This document shows, in pieces, positions 20,569-30,539 of a stretch of DNA of 64,000 bases (the stretch's first letter is position 1; each line of letters starts with the position of its first letter). The position numbers and the translations under genes are program-made. Origin of the DNA: Streptomyces genisteinicus (GTDB lineage Bacteria; Actinomycetota; Actinomycetes; Streptomycetales; Streptomycetaceae). The stretch is taken from positions 1,171,001 to 1,235,000 of the forward strand of contig NZ_CP060825.1 of the NCBI RefSeq assembly GCF_014489615.1. Direction: 5' to 3'. Under the pieces are notes generated by a model, which saw nothing but the letters and a program-made list of their open reading frames with translations, did no database searches and was not told the origin of the DNA.

Positions 20569-20582
20569 GACAGCACAGGATA
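20556..20582. promoter_or_regulatory. Shared divergent start region of the mocR and eamA genes
   Basis: A CATG tetramer at 20566-20569 supplies the ATG of both divergent genes. TACTCT (20556-20561) is 5 bases before the rightward ATG and TATCCT (20582-20577, minus) 8 bases before the leftward ATG. The flanks GCTA-CTCTCGTGC and GCACAGGA-TAGC form an imperfect inverted repeat around the start codons. Both messages would have to be leaderless. Confidence 0.5.
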
Positions 20583-21463
20583 GCGCTACCGATCCGAGGA
20601 CGATAGCGGTCGGCGGCGGCACCGTTCTCGCCGCGCTGGGCGTGGTCTCCTTCTCCCTCACCTTCCCGGCCACCGTCTGGGGCATGGACGCCTTCGGCCC
20701 CTGGACGCTGGTCGCCGTGCGCGGGGTCCTCGCGGCGGTGCTGGCCGGCACCTTCCTGCTGGCGGCGCGTGTCCCCGTGCCCGACCGCCGGCACTGGGCC
20801 GGGCTGGCCGTCGTCGGCGGCGGCGTCGTGCTGGGCTTCCCGCTGCTGACGACGCTGGCCCTGCAGACGTCCACCTCCTCGCACGCGGCCGTGGTGGTCG
20901 GCCTGCTGCCGCTGACGACGGCCGTGTTCGCCGCGGTGAGGACCGGACGGCGCCCGTCGCGGGCGTTCTGGGGCGCAGCGCTCGCGGGCGCGGCGGTGGT
21001 GATCGCGTTCACCGTCCAGCAGAGCGGCGGCGCCCTGCACACCGGTGACCTGTACCTCTTCGGCGCCCTGCTGGTGTGCGCCGCGGGCTACACGGAGGGC
21101 GGGCGGCTGGCCGCTCTGATGCCGGGCTGGCAGGTCGTCGGCTGGGCGCTGATCATGTGCCTGCCGCTGTGCGCGGCCGCCTCCGCCGTCGCCCTCGCCT
21201 TCGAACCGGTGCACCTGACGGCGAAGGGAGTGGCCGGGCTGCTGTGGGTGGCGGCCGGGTCGCAGTTCTTCGGGCTGTACGTCTGGTATCGGGGGATGGC
21301 GGGGATCGGGATCGCACGGGCCAGCCAGCTGCAGCTCGCCCAGCCGCTGCTCACCCTGGTCTGGTCGGTGGGCCTGCTCGGGGAACGGCTGACCCCGGCC
21401 GCCCCGGTGGCCGCCGTGGCGGTCCTCGTGTGCATCGCCGTCACCCAGCGCGCCCGCACCTGA
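20567..21463 (+). CDS. EamA/DMT-family transporter
   Basis: A 298-residue integral membrane protein with ten predicted helices in two five-helix EamA repeats. The repeat-ending motif appears as GLLGERLTPAAPVAAVAVL in the second half. It exports small metabolites, often amino acids. Given the divergent MocR regulator, an amine or amino acid substrate is an inference. No ribosome-binding site precedes the ATG. Confidence 0.9.
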   Translation: MTAQDSATDPRTIAVGGGTVLAALGVVSFSLTFPATVWGMDAFGPWTLVAVRGVLAAVLAGTFLLAARVPVPDRRHWAGLAVVGGGVVLGFPLLTTLALQTSTSSHAAVVVGLLPLTTAVFAAVRTGRRPSRAFWGAALAGAAVVIAFTVQQSGGALHTGDLYLFGALLVCAAGYTEGGRLAALMPGWQVVGWALIMCLPLCAAASAVALAFEPVHLTAKGVAGLLWVAAGSQFFGLYVWYRGMAGIGIARASQLQLAQPLLTLVWSVGLLGERLTPAAPVAAVAVLVCIAVTQRART

Positions 21464-21649
21464 GGCCGGAGCCGGCCGGCCGCGCGCCCCATCGCGTCCT
21501 GGTCTGGCCCGCCGCGCGCCACGCCGGGGAACCGGCCCGGCCGGCCGCGTTCTGCGGCGCGGCACGGCAGAGATGCGGTGGACACCCCCCGCCGTAGACT
21601 CGAAACGAGCCACCCAGACGGACCACTCCCTTGAGGAGGTCTCCTTCGG

Positions 21650-21844
21650 ATGCAAGCGAACGTGGGCGACACGCTGCTGGTGCACGGGAGGACCGTGGGA
21701 CAGCACGACAAGGTCGCCGAAGTCCTCGAGGTACTGGGACAGGAGGGCAGTCCTCCGTTCCGCGTCCGTTTCGACGACGGGCACGAGGCCGTCCTGTCCC
21801 CGGGCCCCGACTGCACAGTCCGCCACCACACCGAGAACGCTTGA
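21650..21844 (+). CDS. DUF1918 protein
   Basis: A 64-residue protein with the compact beta-rich sequence of the actinobacterial DUF1918 family: GDTLLVHGRTVGQHDKVAEV followed by PPFRVRFDDGHEAVLSPGPD. The fold is SH3-like. The function is unknown. GAGGAGG lies 10 bases upstream of the ATG. It stands alone with the long palindrome at 21851-21892 just after it. Confidence 0.92.
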   Translation: MQANVGDTLLVHGRTVGQHDKVAEVLEVLGQEGSPPFRVRFDDGHEAVLSPGPDCTVRHHTENA

Positions 21845-21850
21845 GGCCGT

Positions 21851-21892
21851 GGGCCGGGTCCCGGCGCGGACGTCCGCGCCGGGACCCGGCCC
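21851..21892. terminator. 42-bp perfect palindrome, bidirectional terminator
   Basis: The left arm starts GGGCCGGGTCCCGGCGCGG and the 21-base arms are exactly complementary with no spacer, centred between 21871 and 21872. It sits between convergent stops at 21844 and 21902. Confidence 0.7.
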
Positions 21893-21901
21893 GCGAGCGG
21901 A

Positions 21902-23167
21902 TCAGCGGCGCGGCGCGCGGGCCCTGGCCGGGTAGTGGTCGGCCACCACCCGGGTCATCGCCCCCAGCGGGTCGGCCGTCACCTCACGGGCCGAGAAGAA
22001 GCAGTGCCCGCCGACCTCCTCGTAGCGGTCGGCGAAGGTGAGATGGCGCGACAGCTCGGCCGGGTCGTGCCAGGCGGCCGGCTGGCCCTCGGCACCCACC
22101 TTGTACAGCGCCTCCCCGATGTACAGGTCGACGCCCGTGCCCGCGGCGACGGAGGCCCACCAGGGGACCAGCTTCTCGTAGTCGGCGGGGGCGAAGCCCA
22201 TGTTCCAGTAGACCTGCGGGACGACGTAGTCGATCCAGCCCTCCCGCACCCATCTGCGGACGTCGGCGTGCAGGTCGTCGTAGGTCTGGACGCCGGCCTG
22301 CGTGTCCGAGCCGAGCGGGTCGGTCGAGGCGTTCCGCCACACCCCGAACGGGCTGATGCCGAACGGGATGTCCTTCTTCAGCGCTCCGATCCGGGTCCGC
22401 ATCTCGCGCACCAGCAGATCGATGTTGGACCTGCGCCAGGCCGCCCGGTCGCTGTGGCCCGAGCCGTGGCGTGCCCAGGCGTCGTCGTCGTCGAAGACCT
22501 GGCCGGCCACCGGATAGGGGTAGAAGTAGTCGTCGAAGTGGACGCCGTCGATGTCGTAGCGGCGCACCGCGTCGGCCATCGCGTCCTGGACGAAGGCCCG
22601 CACCTCGGGCAGTCCGGGGTTGTAGTAGAGCTTGCCGCCGTACGGCACGACCCACTCGGGGTGGCGGCGGGCCGGATGCGAGGACACCAGCCGGGTGGGG
22701 TCGCCGTGGACGGCCACCCGGTACGGGTTGAACCAGGCGTGCAGCTCCAGGCCCCGTGCGTGGGCCTCCCGCACGGCGGTGCCGAGCGGGTCCCAGCCGG
22801 GGTCGCGGCCCTGGGTGCCGGTGAGGTACTCGCTCCACGGCTCGTGCGGCGAGGGCCACAGCGCGTCGGCGGCCGGGCGGACCTGGAAGATCACCGTGTT
22901 CAGCCGGCGCTCCACGGCCGAGTCGAGGAGCCCGCGCAGCTCGGCTCGCTGGCGGGCCGCGGACAGGCCGCGCTGCGTCGGCCAGTCCCGGTTCTCGACG
23001 CTCGCCACCCACATGCCGCGGAACTCGCGCGCCGCTCTTCGCCGGCCCGCGCCGCGCGGGGCCTTCCCGGGGACGGCCGCCGCGTCGCCCGCGGCGGTCA
23101 CGGCCGCCAGCGCACCCGCGGCCGTCGCGACAAATCCTCTTCTCCCGATCCGTGCCAAGACTCCCAC
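21902..23167 (-). CDS. Exported glycoside hydrolase-like protein (DUF187/GHL10)
   Basis: A 421-residue secreted (beta/alpha)8-barrel protein. A Tat signal is visible (RIGRRGFVATAAGAL near residue 6-20). The barrel begins REFRGMWVASVENRDWP. FQVRPAADALWPS, LELHAWFNPYRV, YDIDGVHFDDYFYP and DYVVPQVYWNMGF are the conserved strands of the family, with the acidic HFDDYF pair as likely catalytic residues. Relatives act on cell-wall or other polysaccharides. Start choice is uncertain: GTG 23167 or TTG 23158 (GAAGG 8 bases upstream of the TTG). Confidence 0.88.
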   Translation of the reverse strand: MGVLARIGRRGFVATAAGALAAVTAAGDAAAVPGKAPRGAGRRRAAREFRGMWVASVENRDWPTQRGLSAARQRAELRGLLDSAVERRLNTVIFQVRPAADALWPSPHEPWSEYLTGTQGRDPGWDPLGTAVREAHARGLELHAWFNPYRVAVHGDPTRLVSSHPARRHPEWVVPYGGKLYYNPGLPEVRAFVQDAMADAVRRYDIDGVHFDDYFYPYPVAGQVFDDDDAWARHGSGHSDRAAWRRSNIDLLVREMRTRIGALKKDIPFGISPFGVWRNASTDPLGSDTQAGVQTYDDLHADVRRWVREGWIDYVVPQVYWNMGFAPADYEKLVPWWASVAAGTGVDLYIGEALYKVGAEGQPAAWHDPAELSRHLTFADRYEEVGGHCFFSAREVTADPLGAMTRVVADHYPARARAPRR

Positions 23168-23330
23168 CTTCGTCGCCGTCGACGTCGTCTGCCGTACCAG
23201 CAGAGCATGCCCGCCCCGGATGCCCGGGCACCCGCCCGTCCGGAGTAACGTCGTGGGGTCGGTGGGCGCCGGAACCATACGGGGGACCCACCGGGCGAAG
23301 ACCATCGAAAGGCATGAGGTGACGGAGTCA

Positions 23331-24191
23331 ATGGCCGACATTGCACGCGTCGGAGTGGTGGGCTGCGGCCAGATGGGCGCCGGCATCGCCGAGGTGTGCG
23401 CCCGCAGCGGCCTCGAGGTGATGGTGGCCGAGACCACGGGCGAGGCGCTGGAGATCGGCCGCACGCGGCTGCACAACTCGCTGACGAAGGCGGCGGAGCG
23501 CGGCAAGATCACCGAGGAGGAGCGGGACGCCACCCTGGCCCGCCTCTCCTTCACGACCGACCTCGGGGAGTTCGCCGACCGCGACCTGGTGATCGAGGCC
23601 GTCGTCGAGAACGAGCAGGTCAAGACCGAGATCTTCCAGGTCCTCGACCAGGTGGTGACCCGGCCGGACGCGATCCTCGCCTCCAACACCTCCTCGATCC
23701 CCCTGGTGAAGCTGGCCGTCGCGACCTCGCGCCCGGACCAGGTCATCGGCATCCACTTCTTCAACCCGGCCCCCGTGCAGAAGCTCGTGGAGCTCATCCC
23801 GGCGCTGACCACGTCGGAGGAGACCATCAAGCGGGCCGAGGCCGTGGTGCTCCAGGTGCTGGGCAAGCACCCGATCCGCGCCCAGGACCGGTCGGGCTTC
23901 GTGGTGAACGCGCTGCTCATCCCGTACCTGCTCTCGGCGATCCGGATGTTCGAGTCGGGCATCGCCAGCCGCGAGGACATCGACAACGGCATGGAGATGG
24001 GCTGCGCCCACCCCATGGGGCCGCTGAAGCTGTCGGATCTCATCGGTCTCGACACCGTGGCCTCGGTCGCGGACTCGATGTACGCGGAGTTCAAGGAGCC
24101 GCTGTACGCCGCTCCCCCGCTGCTCCAGCGGATGGTGGACGCGGGCCGGCTGGGCCGCAAGACGGGCTCCGGCTTCTACGTCTACTCCTGA
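23331..24191 (+). CDS. 3-hydroxybutyryl-CoA dehydrogenase
   Basis: A 286-residue NAD(P)-dependent enzyme interconverting acetoacetyl-CoA and 3-hydroxybutyryl-CoA. The dinucleotide motif VGVVGCGQMGAGIAEV is at residues 7-22, the catalytic His in GIHFFNPAPVQKLVE (about residues 139-153), and the C-terminal domain PMGPLKLSDLIGLD is conserved. It probably serves polyhydroxybutyrate or ethylmalonyl-CoA/butyrate metabolism. The ATG at 23331 is taken; a GTG at 23319 with GAAAGG at 6 bases is a credible alternative start. Confidence 0.94.
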   Translation: MADIARVGVVGCGQMGAGIAEVCARSGLEVMVAETTGEALEIGRTRLHNSLTKAAERGKITEEERDATLARLSFTTDLGEFADRDLVIEAVVENEQVKTEIFQVLDQVVTRPDAILASNTSSIPLVKLAVATSRPDQVIGIHFFNPAPVQKLVELIPALTTSEETIKRAEAVVLQVLGKHPIRAQDRSGFVVNALLIPYLLSAIRMFESGIASREDIDNGMEMGCAHPMGPLKLSDLIGLDTVASVADSMYAEFKEPLYAAPPLLQRMVDAGRLGRKTGSGFYVYS

Positions 24192-24224
24192 CCAGCTCCC
24201 CGGGCCCGTCCGCGGGACGGGGCA

Positions 24225-24255
24225 CGCCTGCCCGGCGGGCGGCGCCGGGCAGGCG
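24225..24255. terminator. Bidirectional terminator
   Basis: A perfect 13-bp stem CGCCTGCCCGGCG / CGCCGGGCAGGCG with a 5-base loop, lying between convergent stops at 24191 and 24264. Confidence 0.65.
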
Positions 24256-24263
24256 CCCGGCGC

Positions 24264-24794
24264 TCACCCCAGGCGCAGGTGGTGGAGCATCAGCAGCCCG
24301 GCCGCCATGTTGGCGGCCGGGACCTCGCCGCGGGCGATCATGTCGGGCACCAGCTTGAGCGGGACCCACTCGCGGCGGGAGGACTCGAAGTCGTCCTGCG
24401 GGTGGCCGACGCGGGTCGCCTCGTCGGTCCAGTAGAGGTGGTGGCGGGCGTCGCTGAGGCCGTTGGACGGTTCGACGGTGAGCAGGTGGCGCAGGGGGCC
24501 CGGGCGCCACCCGGTCTCCTCCTCCATCTCGCGCGCCGCCGCGGCGGCGGTCTCCTCGCCGTCCTCGACCACCCCGGCCGCGAGTTCCCAGCCCCAGCTG
24601 TCGGTGATGAACCGGTGGCGCCAGAGCATCAGCACCTCGTTGGCCTCGTTGACGGCCGTCGCGACGGCGACGGGGCGCAGCCGGATCAGGAAGTGGTCCA
24701 GGTGTCGCCCGTCCGGGAGCGCGACATCCGCGAGGTTGACCCGGAACCACGGATTCTCGTACACGGTGTGTTCACTTAAGTTCGTCCACTGCAC
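24264..24794 (-). CDS. Nudix hydrolase with an early TTA codon
   Basis: A 176-residue ADP-ribose pyrophosphatase-like enzyme. The full Nudix box G-x5-E-x7-R-E-x-x-E-E-x-G is visible as GVVEDGEETAAAAAREMEEE followed by TGW (about residues 80-102), preceded by SWGWELAA. It would cleave a nucleoside diphosphate linked to another group. The GTG at 24794 is chosen because GAAGGTGG is 7 bases upstream; GTG 24815 has none. Codon 6 is TTA (24779-24777), the codon read by bldA tRNA in Streptomyces, so translation may depend on development. Confidence 0.92.
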   Translation of the reverse strand: MQWTNLSEHTVYENPWFRVNLADVALPDGRHLDHFLIRLRPVAVATAVNEANEVLMLWRHRFITDSWGWELAAGVVEDGEETAAAAAREMEEETGWRPGPLRHLLTVEPSNGLSDARHHLYWTDEATRVGHPQDDFESSRREWVPLKLVPDMIARGEVPAANMAAGLLMLHHLRLG

Positions 24795-24845
24795 GGTTCT
24801 GCCACCTTCCGACACGTAGGTGACGACATCGCAGCAGGAGCGGGC

Positions 24846-26183
24846 TCAGAGGGGAACGCGCAGAGCCCCGTCGATGCGGGCGACCGCGCTCCGCGCGTCG
24901 GCACAGCCGCTCGTCGCGAGATGCTCGCGCACCGTCCGCAGCCGGTCCCGCAGCCTGCGCGACTCCATGCCCCGGGCCGTGTCCGCCATCTCCGTCGCCG
25001 TGCGCGCCGCGCGGTCCGCCTCGCCGTGCCGCAGCTCGGTCTGGGTCAGCACGGCCAGCCGGTGGACCCGGCCGCGGTCGTGCGCCGGGGTGCCGACGGC
25101 CGCGGTGGCGTGCTCCCGCGCCGCCGTGAGATCTCCCAGCGCCAGCAGCGCCTCGGCCACCTGGACGTCCACCAGCCCCGGCTGCACATAGCCGGTCTCC
25201 TCCGGTTCGTGCCCCGGCCGGATCCGCCCGGCCTCCGCCTCCGCGCCGCGGATGCAGGCCAGCGCGCTCGGGCCGTCGCCGAGATGCGCGTACGCCTTGG
25301 CCTGCATGGCGTACAGATCGGCGGCGAGCGCGGGCGTGATGCGGCGCCCCGCGGACCGCAGCGCGGCCTCGGCGAACGCCACCGCCTGCCGGTGCTCCGA
25401 CATGCACAGCGACTGGTTGACCAGCAGCGCGACCACGTACGCGCCGAGCCCCCGGTCGCCGCTGGCCTTCGCGAGCCGCAGCGCCTGGTGGAAGTAGCGC
25501 TGCGCCAGCCCCTGCGCGTCGGAGTCGTACGCGCAGATCCCGGCGACCGCGACCAGCGCACCGGTGGCGCGGTGCAGCTGCCGTCCGAGCGCGTCCGGGT
25601 AGGAACCGCGCAGCAGCGGGGCCGCCTCGGCGTTCAGGAAGCCGACCACCCGGGCGCGGGTCGCGATGCCGCCCGTCCTGCGGTACATGAGCTCGTAGTG
25701 CGCGCGGGCGGCGCGCAGCATCTCGATGTCGGCCGTACGGACCCGGGCGGCTCCCTCCCGGGACACGTCGGCGTCCTCCGGCGGGTTCTCCCACTCCCAG
25801 ACCGGCATCACCGCGGACGTCCCGGTGACCGCGGCCACACCGATGACGTGGGGGCGCTGCTGCTGGTCCGACCGCCACAGGGCGCTGGCCCGGTCCACGA
25901 AGCCCGACAGCGAGGAAGGCGTCGCCGCACCGGGGCCGCCGGCGCCCAGACCGACGTCGCCGAGGGTCACCTGCCGCCGGAGCCGGGCCGAGAGCACCTC
26001 GCAGATCAGGTCGGGCACCTGGCCGCGCGGCCGCTGCCCCTTCAACCAGCGGGCCACCGCGGTGTGTTCGTACCGCAGGGCGAGACCGCGGGCCCGTCCG
26101 GCCCGGTTGACCCGGGCCGCCAGACCGGCGTGCGAGACGCCCGCTTCGTCGAGCAGCGCGTCGAGCAGGGTGTTGGGCTCCAT
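24846..26183 (-). CDS. NsdA-like HTH and TPR-like regulator
   Basis: A 445-residue cytosolic protein. The first 70 residues form a helical DNA-binding-like region (LLDALLDEAGVSHAGLAARV, then YEHTAVARWLKGQRPRG). The remainder is a helical Ala-rich solenoid with TPR-like units such as LAQRYFHQALRLAKASGD and AADLYAMQAKAYAHLGDG. This is the architecture of the Streptomyces NsdA family, one member of which represses sporulation and antibiotics in S. coelicolor. Whether this gene does the same is inference. The ATG at 26183 is preceded by GGAGG at 6 bases. Confidence 0.85.
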   Translation of the reverse strand: MEPNTLLDALLDEAGVSHAGLAARVNRAGRARGLALRYEHTAVARWLKGQRPRGQVPDLICEVLSARLRRQVTLGDVGLGAGGPGAATPSSLSGFVDRASALWRSDQQQRPHVIGVAAVTGTSAVMPVWEWENPPEDADVSREGAARVRTADIEMLRAARAHYELMYRRTGGIATRARVVGFLNAEAAPLLRGSYPDALGRQLHRATGALVAVAGICAYDSDAQGLAQRYFHQALRLAKASGDRGLGAYVVALLVNQSLCMSEHRQAVAFAEAALRSAGRRITPALAADLYAMQAKAYAHLGDGPSALACIRGAEAEAGRIRPGHEPEETGYVQPGLVDVQVAEALLALGDLTAAREHATAAVGTPAHDRGRVHRLAVLTQTELRHGEADRAARTATEMADTARGMESRRLRDRLRTVREHLATSGCADARSAVARIDGALRVPL

Positions 26184-26464
26184 GGGCCCCCTCCGGGGTG
26201 CTTCGGTCGCCTCAGCGTAGTAGAGGACGATTCGCACGGGGTGTGAAACAAGTGCGCTTTTCCCCGGCTTGCGCACGCTCCCGGCGCGGGGCGGGCACCG
26301 CTTGACTGAACTGCCTCCTTCTCGAGGCGTCCGGGCCGCCGGCTCCCCCTCGTACAGTACGGCGGCCCCTCCCCCGCGCCGCCCGCCCGGCCGGATCTGC
26401 CCGACACTCCGCGGCAGGGCGGGCGGCGCCCCGCCGGTCGCCGCCGGGCCGCGGCGACCGGCTC

Positions 26465-26510
26465 CGCCCCGGTGACCGGCACTCCTCGGGGGGTGCCGGT
26501 CACCGGGGCG
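26465..26510. terminator. 18-bp hairpin in intergenic region
   Basis: Perfect arms starting CGCCCCGGTGACCGGCAC (26465-26482 with 26493-26510) and a 10-base loop. It may be a second terminator protecting the NsdA-like gene from pheST readthrough. Confidence 0.55.
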
Positions 26511-26709
26511 CTTCCCCGCACGAATCCACCCCCGCCGGCGATCGAGGCGCGGGGGCTCGGGGGCAGCGCCCCCGCGAAGGCGCCGCGCACACGGGCAGCG
26601 CACCGCACGGGAAGCCGAGCCCCCGCACGAGCACCGCACACCACCCGGACCCGTACCGTGCTCCGCGCGGCGCCCCCACATGCCGGACGCCGGCGGACCC
26701 CGCACACGC

Positions 26710-26748
26710 CGAAGGCGCGCCCGGTCGGGAGGACCGGGCGCGCCTTCG
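26710..26748 (-). terminator. Terminator of pheS-pheT
   Basis: A perfect 17-bp stem (26710-26726 with 26732-26748) and 5-base loop, 18 bases past the pheT stop. Confidence 0.7.
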
Positions 26749-26765
26749 ACGGCACACGGGCGGGG

Positions 26766-29281
26766 TCAGGCGCCGCGCAGCGTCGCTCCGGTGCGTTCCG
26801 CCGCGAGCGCCACCGCCGCGTCCCGCGCGGCCGACGCCTCGTCGACGGTCAGCGTGCGGTCCGGCGCGCGGAAGCGCAGGGCGTAGGCGAGGGACTTGCG
26901 GCCCTCGCCGATCTGCTCTCCGACGAAGACGTCGAACAGCCGCAGGGACTCCAGCAGGTCACCGGCGCCCTCGCGCAGGGCGGTCTCGACCTCGGCGGCC
27001 GGGACCTCGTCGCCGACGATCAGCGCGACGTCCTGGGTGGCCACCGGGAAGGTGGAGATCCGCGGCGCCTGAAGGACGACGCCCTCCGACGCGCGCTCCA
27101 GCCGGTCGAGTTCCAGCTCCATCGCGCAGGTGCGCTCCGGCAGGTGCAGCGCCTTGACGACCCGCGGGTGCAGCTCGCCCGCGTGGCCGAGGAGGAGGTC
27201 CTCGCCGTCGGCGCGGACGTACAGGGCGGCGCAGCGCCCCGGGTGCCACGGCTCGTGCCGGTCGGCCCGCACGTCGAGCTCGACACCGGCCTCACGGGCA
27301 ACGACGCGCGCCGCCTCGATCGCGTCCGCCCAGGAGACCGGACGGCCCGTGCCCCACCAGCCGTCGAGCTCGCGGGCCCCCGCGAGGACGACCGCGACAC
27401 GGCGCGGCTGGGGCGGCAGGGAGGCGTTCAGCGCGGCGATCTCCGCGTCCGTGGGACGACGGTCCACCGGCGGGGTGGCCGCCGGCCGCTCGTCGCCCGT
27501 CGGGCGGAAGACCAGGCCGGTCTCGAAGAGGGCCAGGTCGTGGCTTCCCCGTCCGTCGTTGCGGCGCAGGGCGGCGAGCAGCCCCGGCAGCAGCGTCGTG
27601 CGCAGCGACGGCTCCTCGTCGGAGATCGGGTTGGCCAGCCGGACCGTCCTGCGGCGGTCGTCGCCGGCGTCCAGCCCGAGCTGGTCGAGGGCCTGCTCCC
27701 CGATGAAGGGGTAGTTCAGCGCCTCGACGTAGCCGGCGCCGGCCAGGGCGCGGCCGACCCTGCGGTGCAGCCGCTGGCGGGCGGTGAGCCCGCGGCCCGA
27801 CGGCGGGGTGGGCAGCGTCGAGGGCAGGTTCTCGTAGCCCTCCAGCCGGATGACCTCTTCGGCGAGGTCGTTCGGCGCCGCGAGGTCGGGCCGCCACGAG
27901 GGCACGGTGACGATCAGGTCGTCCTGGCCCTGGACGCCGCAGCCGACCTCCTGGAGGCGGCGGACGACGACCTCGCGGCCGTACGCCACGCCCGCCACCC
28001 GGTCGGGGTGGTCCGCGGGCATCGCGACGGTGCGCGGCGCGCGCGGGGCGGTGATCTGGGTGACGCCGGCCTCGGCGGTGCCGCCCGCGAGCAGCACCAG
28101 AAGGTCGACGGTGCGCTGCGCGGCGGCGGCCGCGGCGCGCGGGTCGACGCCCCGCTCGAAGCGCTTGGACGCCTCGGAGGAGAGGCGGTGCCGGCGCGCG
28201 GTGCGGGCGATGGCGACCGGGTCGAAGTGCGCGGCCTCGATGACGACCTCGGTGCTGGCACCGGTGGTGTCGTCGTGGTCGGCGATCTCGGTGTCGGCTC
28301 CGCCCATGACGCCCGCGAGGCCGATGGGACCGCGGTCGTCGGTGATGACGAGGTCCTCGGCGTCGAGGACCCGCTCGGTGCCGTCGAGGGTGGTCAGCTT
28401 CTCGCCCTGCTCGGCCCGGCGGACGCCGATCGGCCCGTCGAGACGGCCGCGGTCGTAGGCGTGCAGCGGCTGTCCGAGTTCGAGCATCACGTAGTTGGTG
28501 ACGTCCACGGCCAGCGAGATGGGCCGCATGCCGGCCTTCTGCAGCCTGCGCCGGAGCCAGATCGGCGAGCGGGCCTCGGGCTCCAGGCCGACGACGGTGC
28601 GCGCGGTGAAGCTGTCGCAGCCGACCGGGTCGGTGACCTTGACCGGGTAGCCGTGGGCGTTGGGCGCGGGGACGTCGAGCAGCGCGGGGTCGCGCAGCGG
28701 GAGCCCGTAGGCGGTGGCCGCCTCGCGGGCGACGCCGCGCATCGACAGCGCGTAGCCGCGGTCCGGGGTGACGGCGATGTCGAGGACCTCGTCGACGAGC
28801 TCCAGGAGCTCGATCGCGTCGGTGCCCACCTCGTGCTCCGGCGGGAGCACGACGATGCCGCCGGTGCCGTCGTCGCCCATGCCGAGCTCGTCGCCCGAGC
28901 AGATCATGCCGTGCGAGGTCCGGCCGTACGTCTTGCGCGCGGCGATGGCGAAGTCGCCGGGCAGCACGGCGCCGGGGAGGACCACGACGACCTTGTCCCC
29001 GACGGCGAAGTTGCGGGCGCCGCAGACGAGCTCCTGCGGTTCGCCGGTGCCGTTGGCGGCGCCGACGTCGACGGTGCAGAAGCGGATGGGCTTCTTGAAG
29101 CCCTCCAGCTCCTCGATGGTCAGCACCTGGCCGACGACGAGGGGGCCCTTGAGGCCGGCGCCGAGCTGCTCGACGGTCTCGACCTCGAGGCCGGCGGCGA
29201 TGAGCCGGGCCTGGACGTCGCGGCCGGTCTCCGTCGCCGGCAGGTCGACGTACTCCCGCAGCCAGGAAAGCGGGACGCGCA

Positions 29282-29282
<1 letters not shown>
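26766..29282 (-). CDS. pheT: Phenylalanyl-tRNA synthetase beta subunit
   Basis: An 838-residue subunit of the (alpha-beta)2 enzyme. An N-terminal tRNA-binding EMAP domain ([17 protein letters not shown], about residues 43-59), the B3/B4 editing domain in the middle, B5 ([20 protein letters not shown]) and the C-terminal FDX-ACB domain ([17 protein letters not shown], about residues 739-755) are all present. Length is normal. The ATG shares its first base with the last base of the pheS stop (TGATG), so the two are tightly coupled. Confidence 0.97.
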
Positions 29283-30490
<1,208 letters not shown>

Positions 30491-30539
30491 CTAACGGGGT
30501 GGGGGGTGTCGAATGAGCCCGTGGGCCGCCCGGCGCTCG

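Larger units (their letters stand above)
26184..26765. other. 582-bp intergenic region with two large hairpins
   Basis: No convincing gene. It contains the upstream region of the NsdA-like gene (to about 26300), a GC-rich block, an 18-bp hairpin at 26465-26510 and the pheT terminator at 26710-26748. Reading frames through it have Arg/Pro/Gly-rich shadow composition. Confidence 0.6.
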
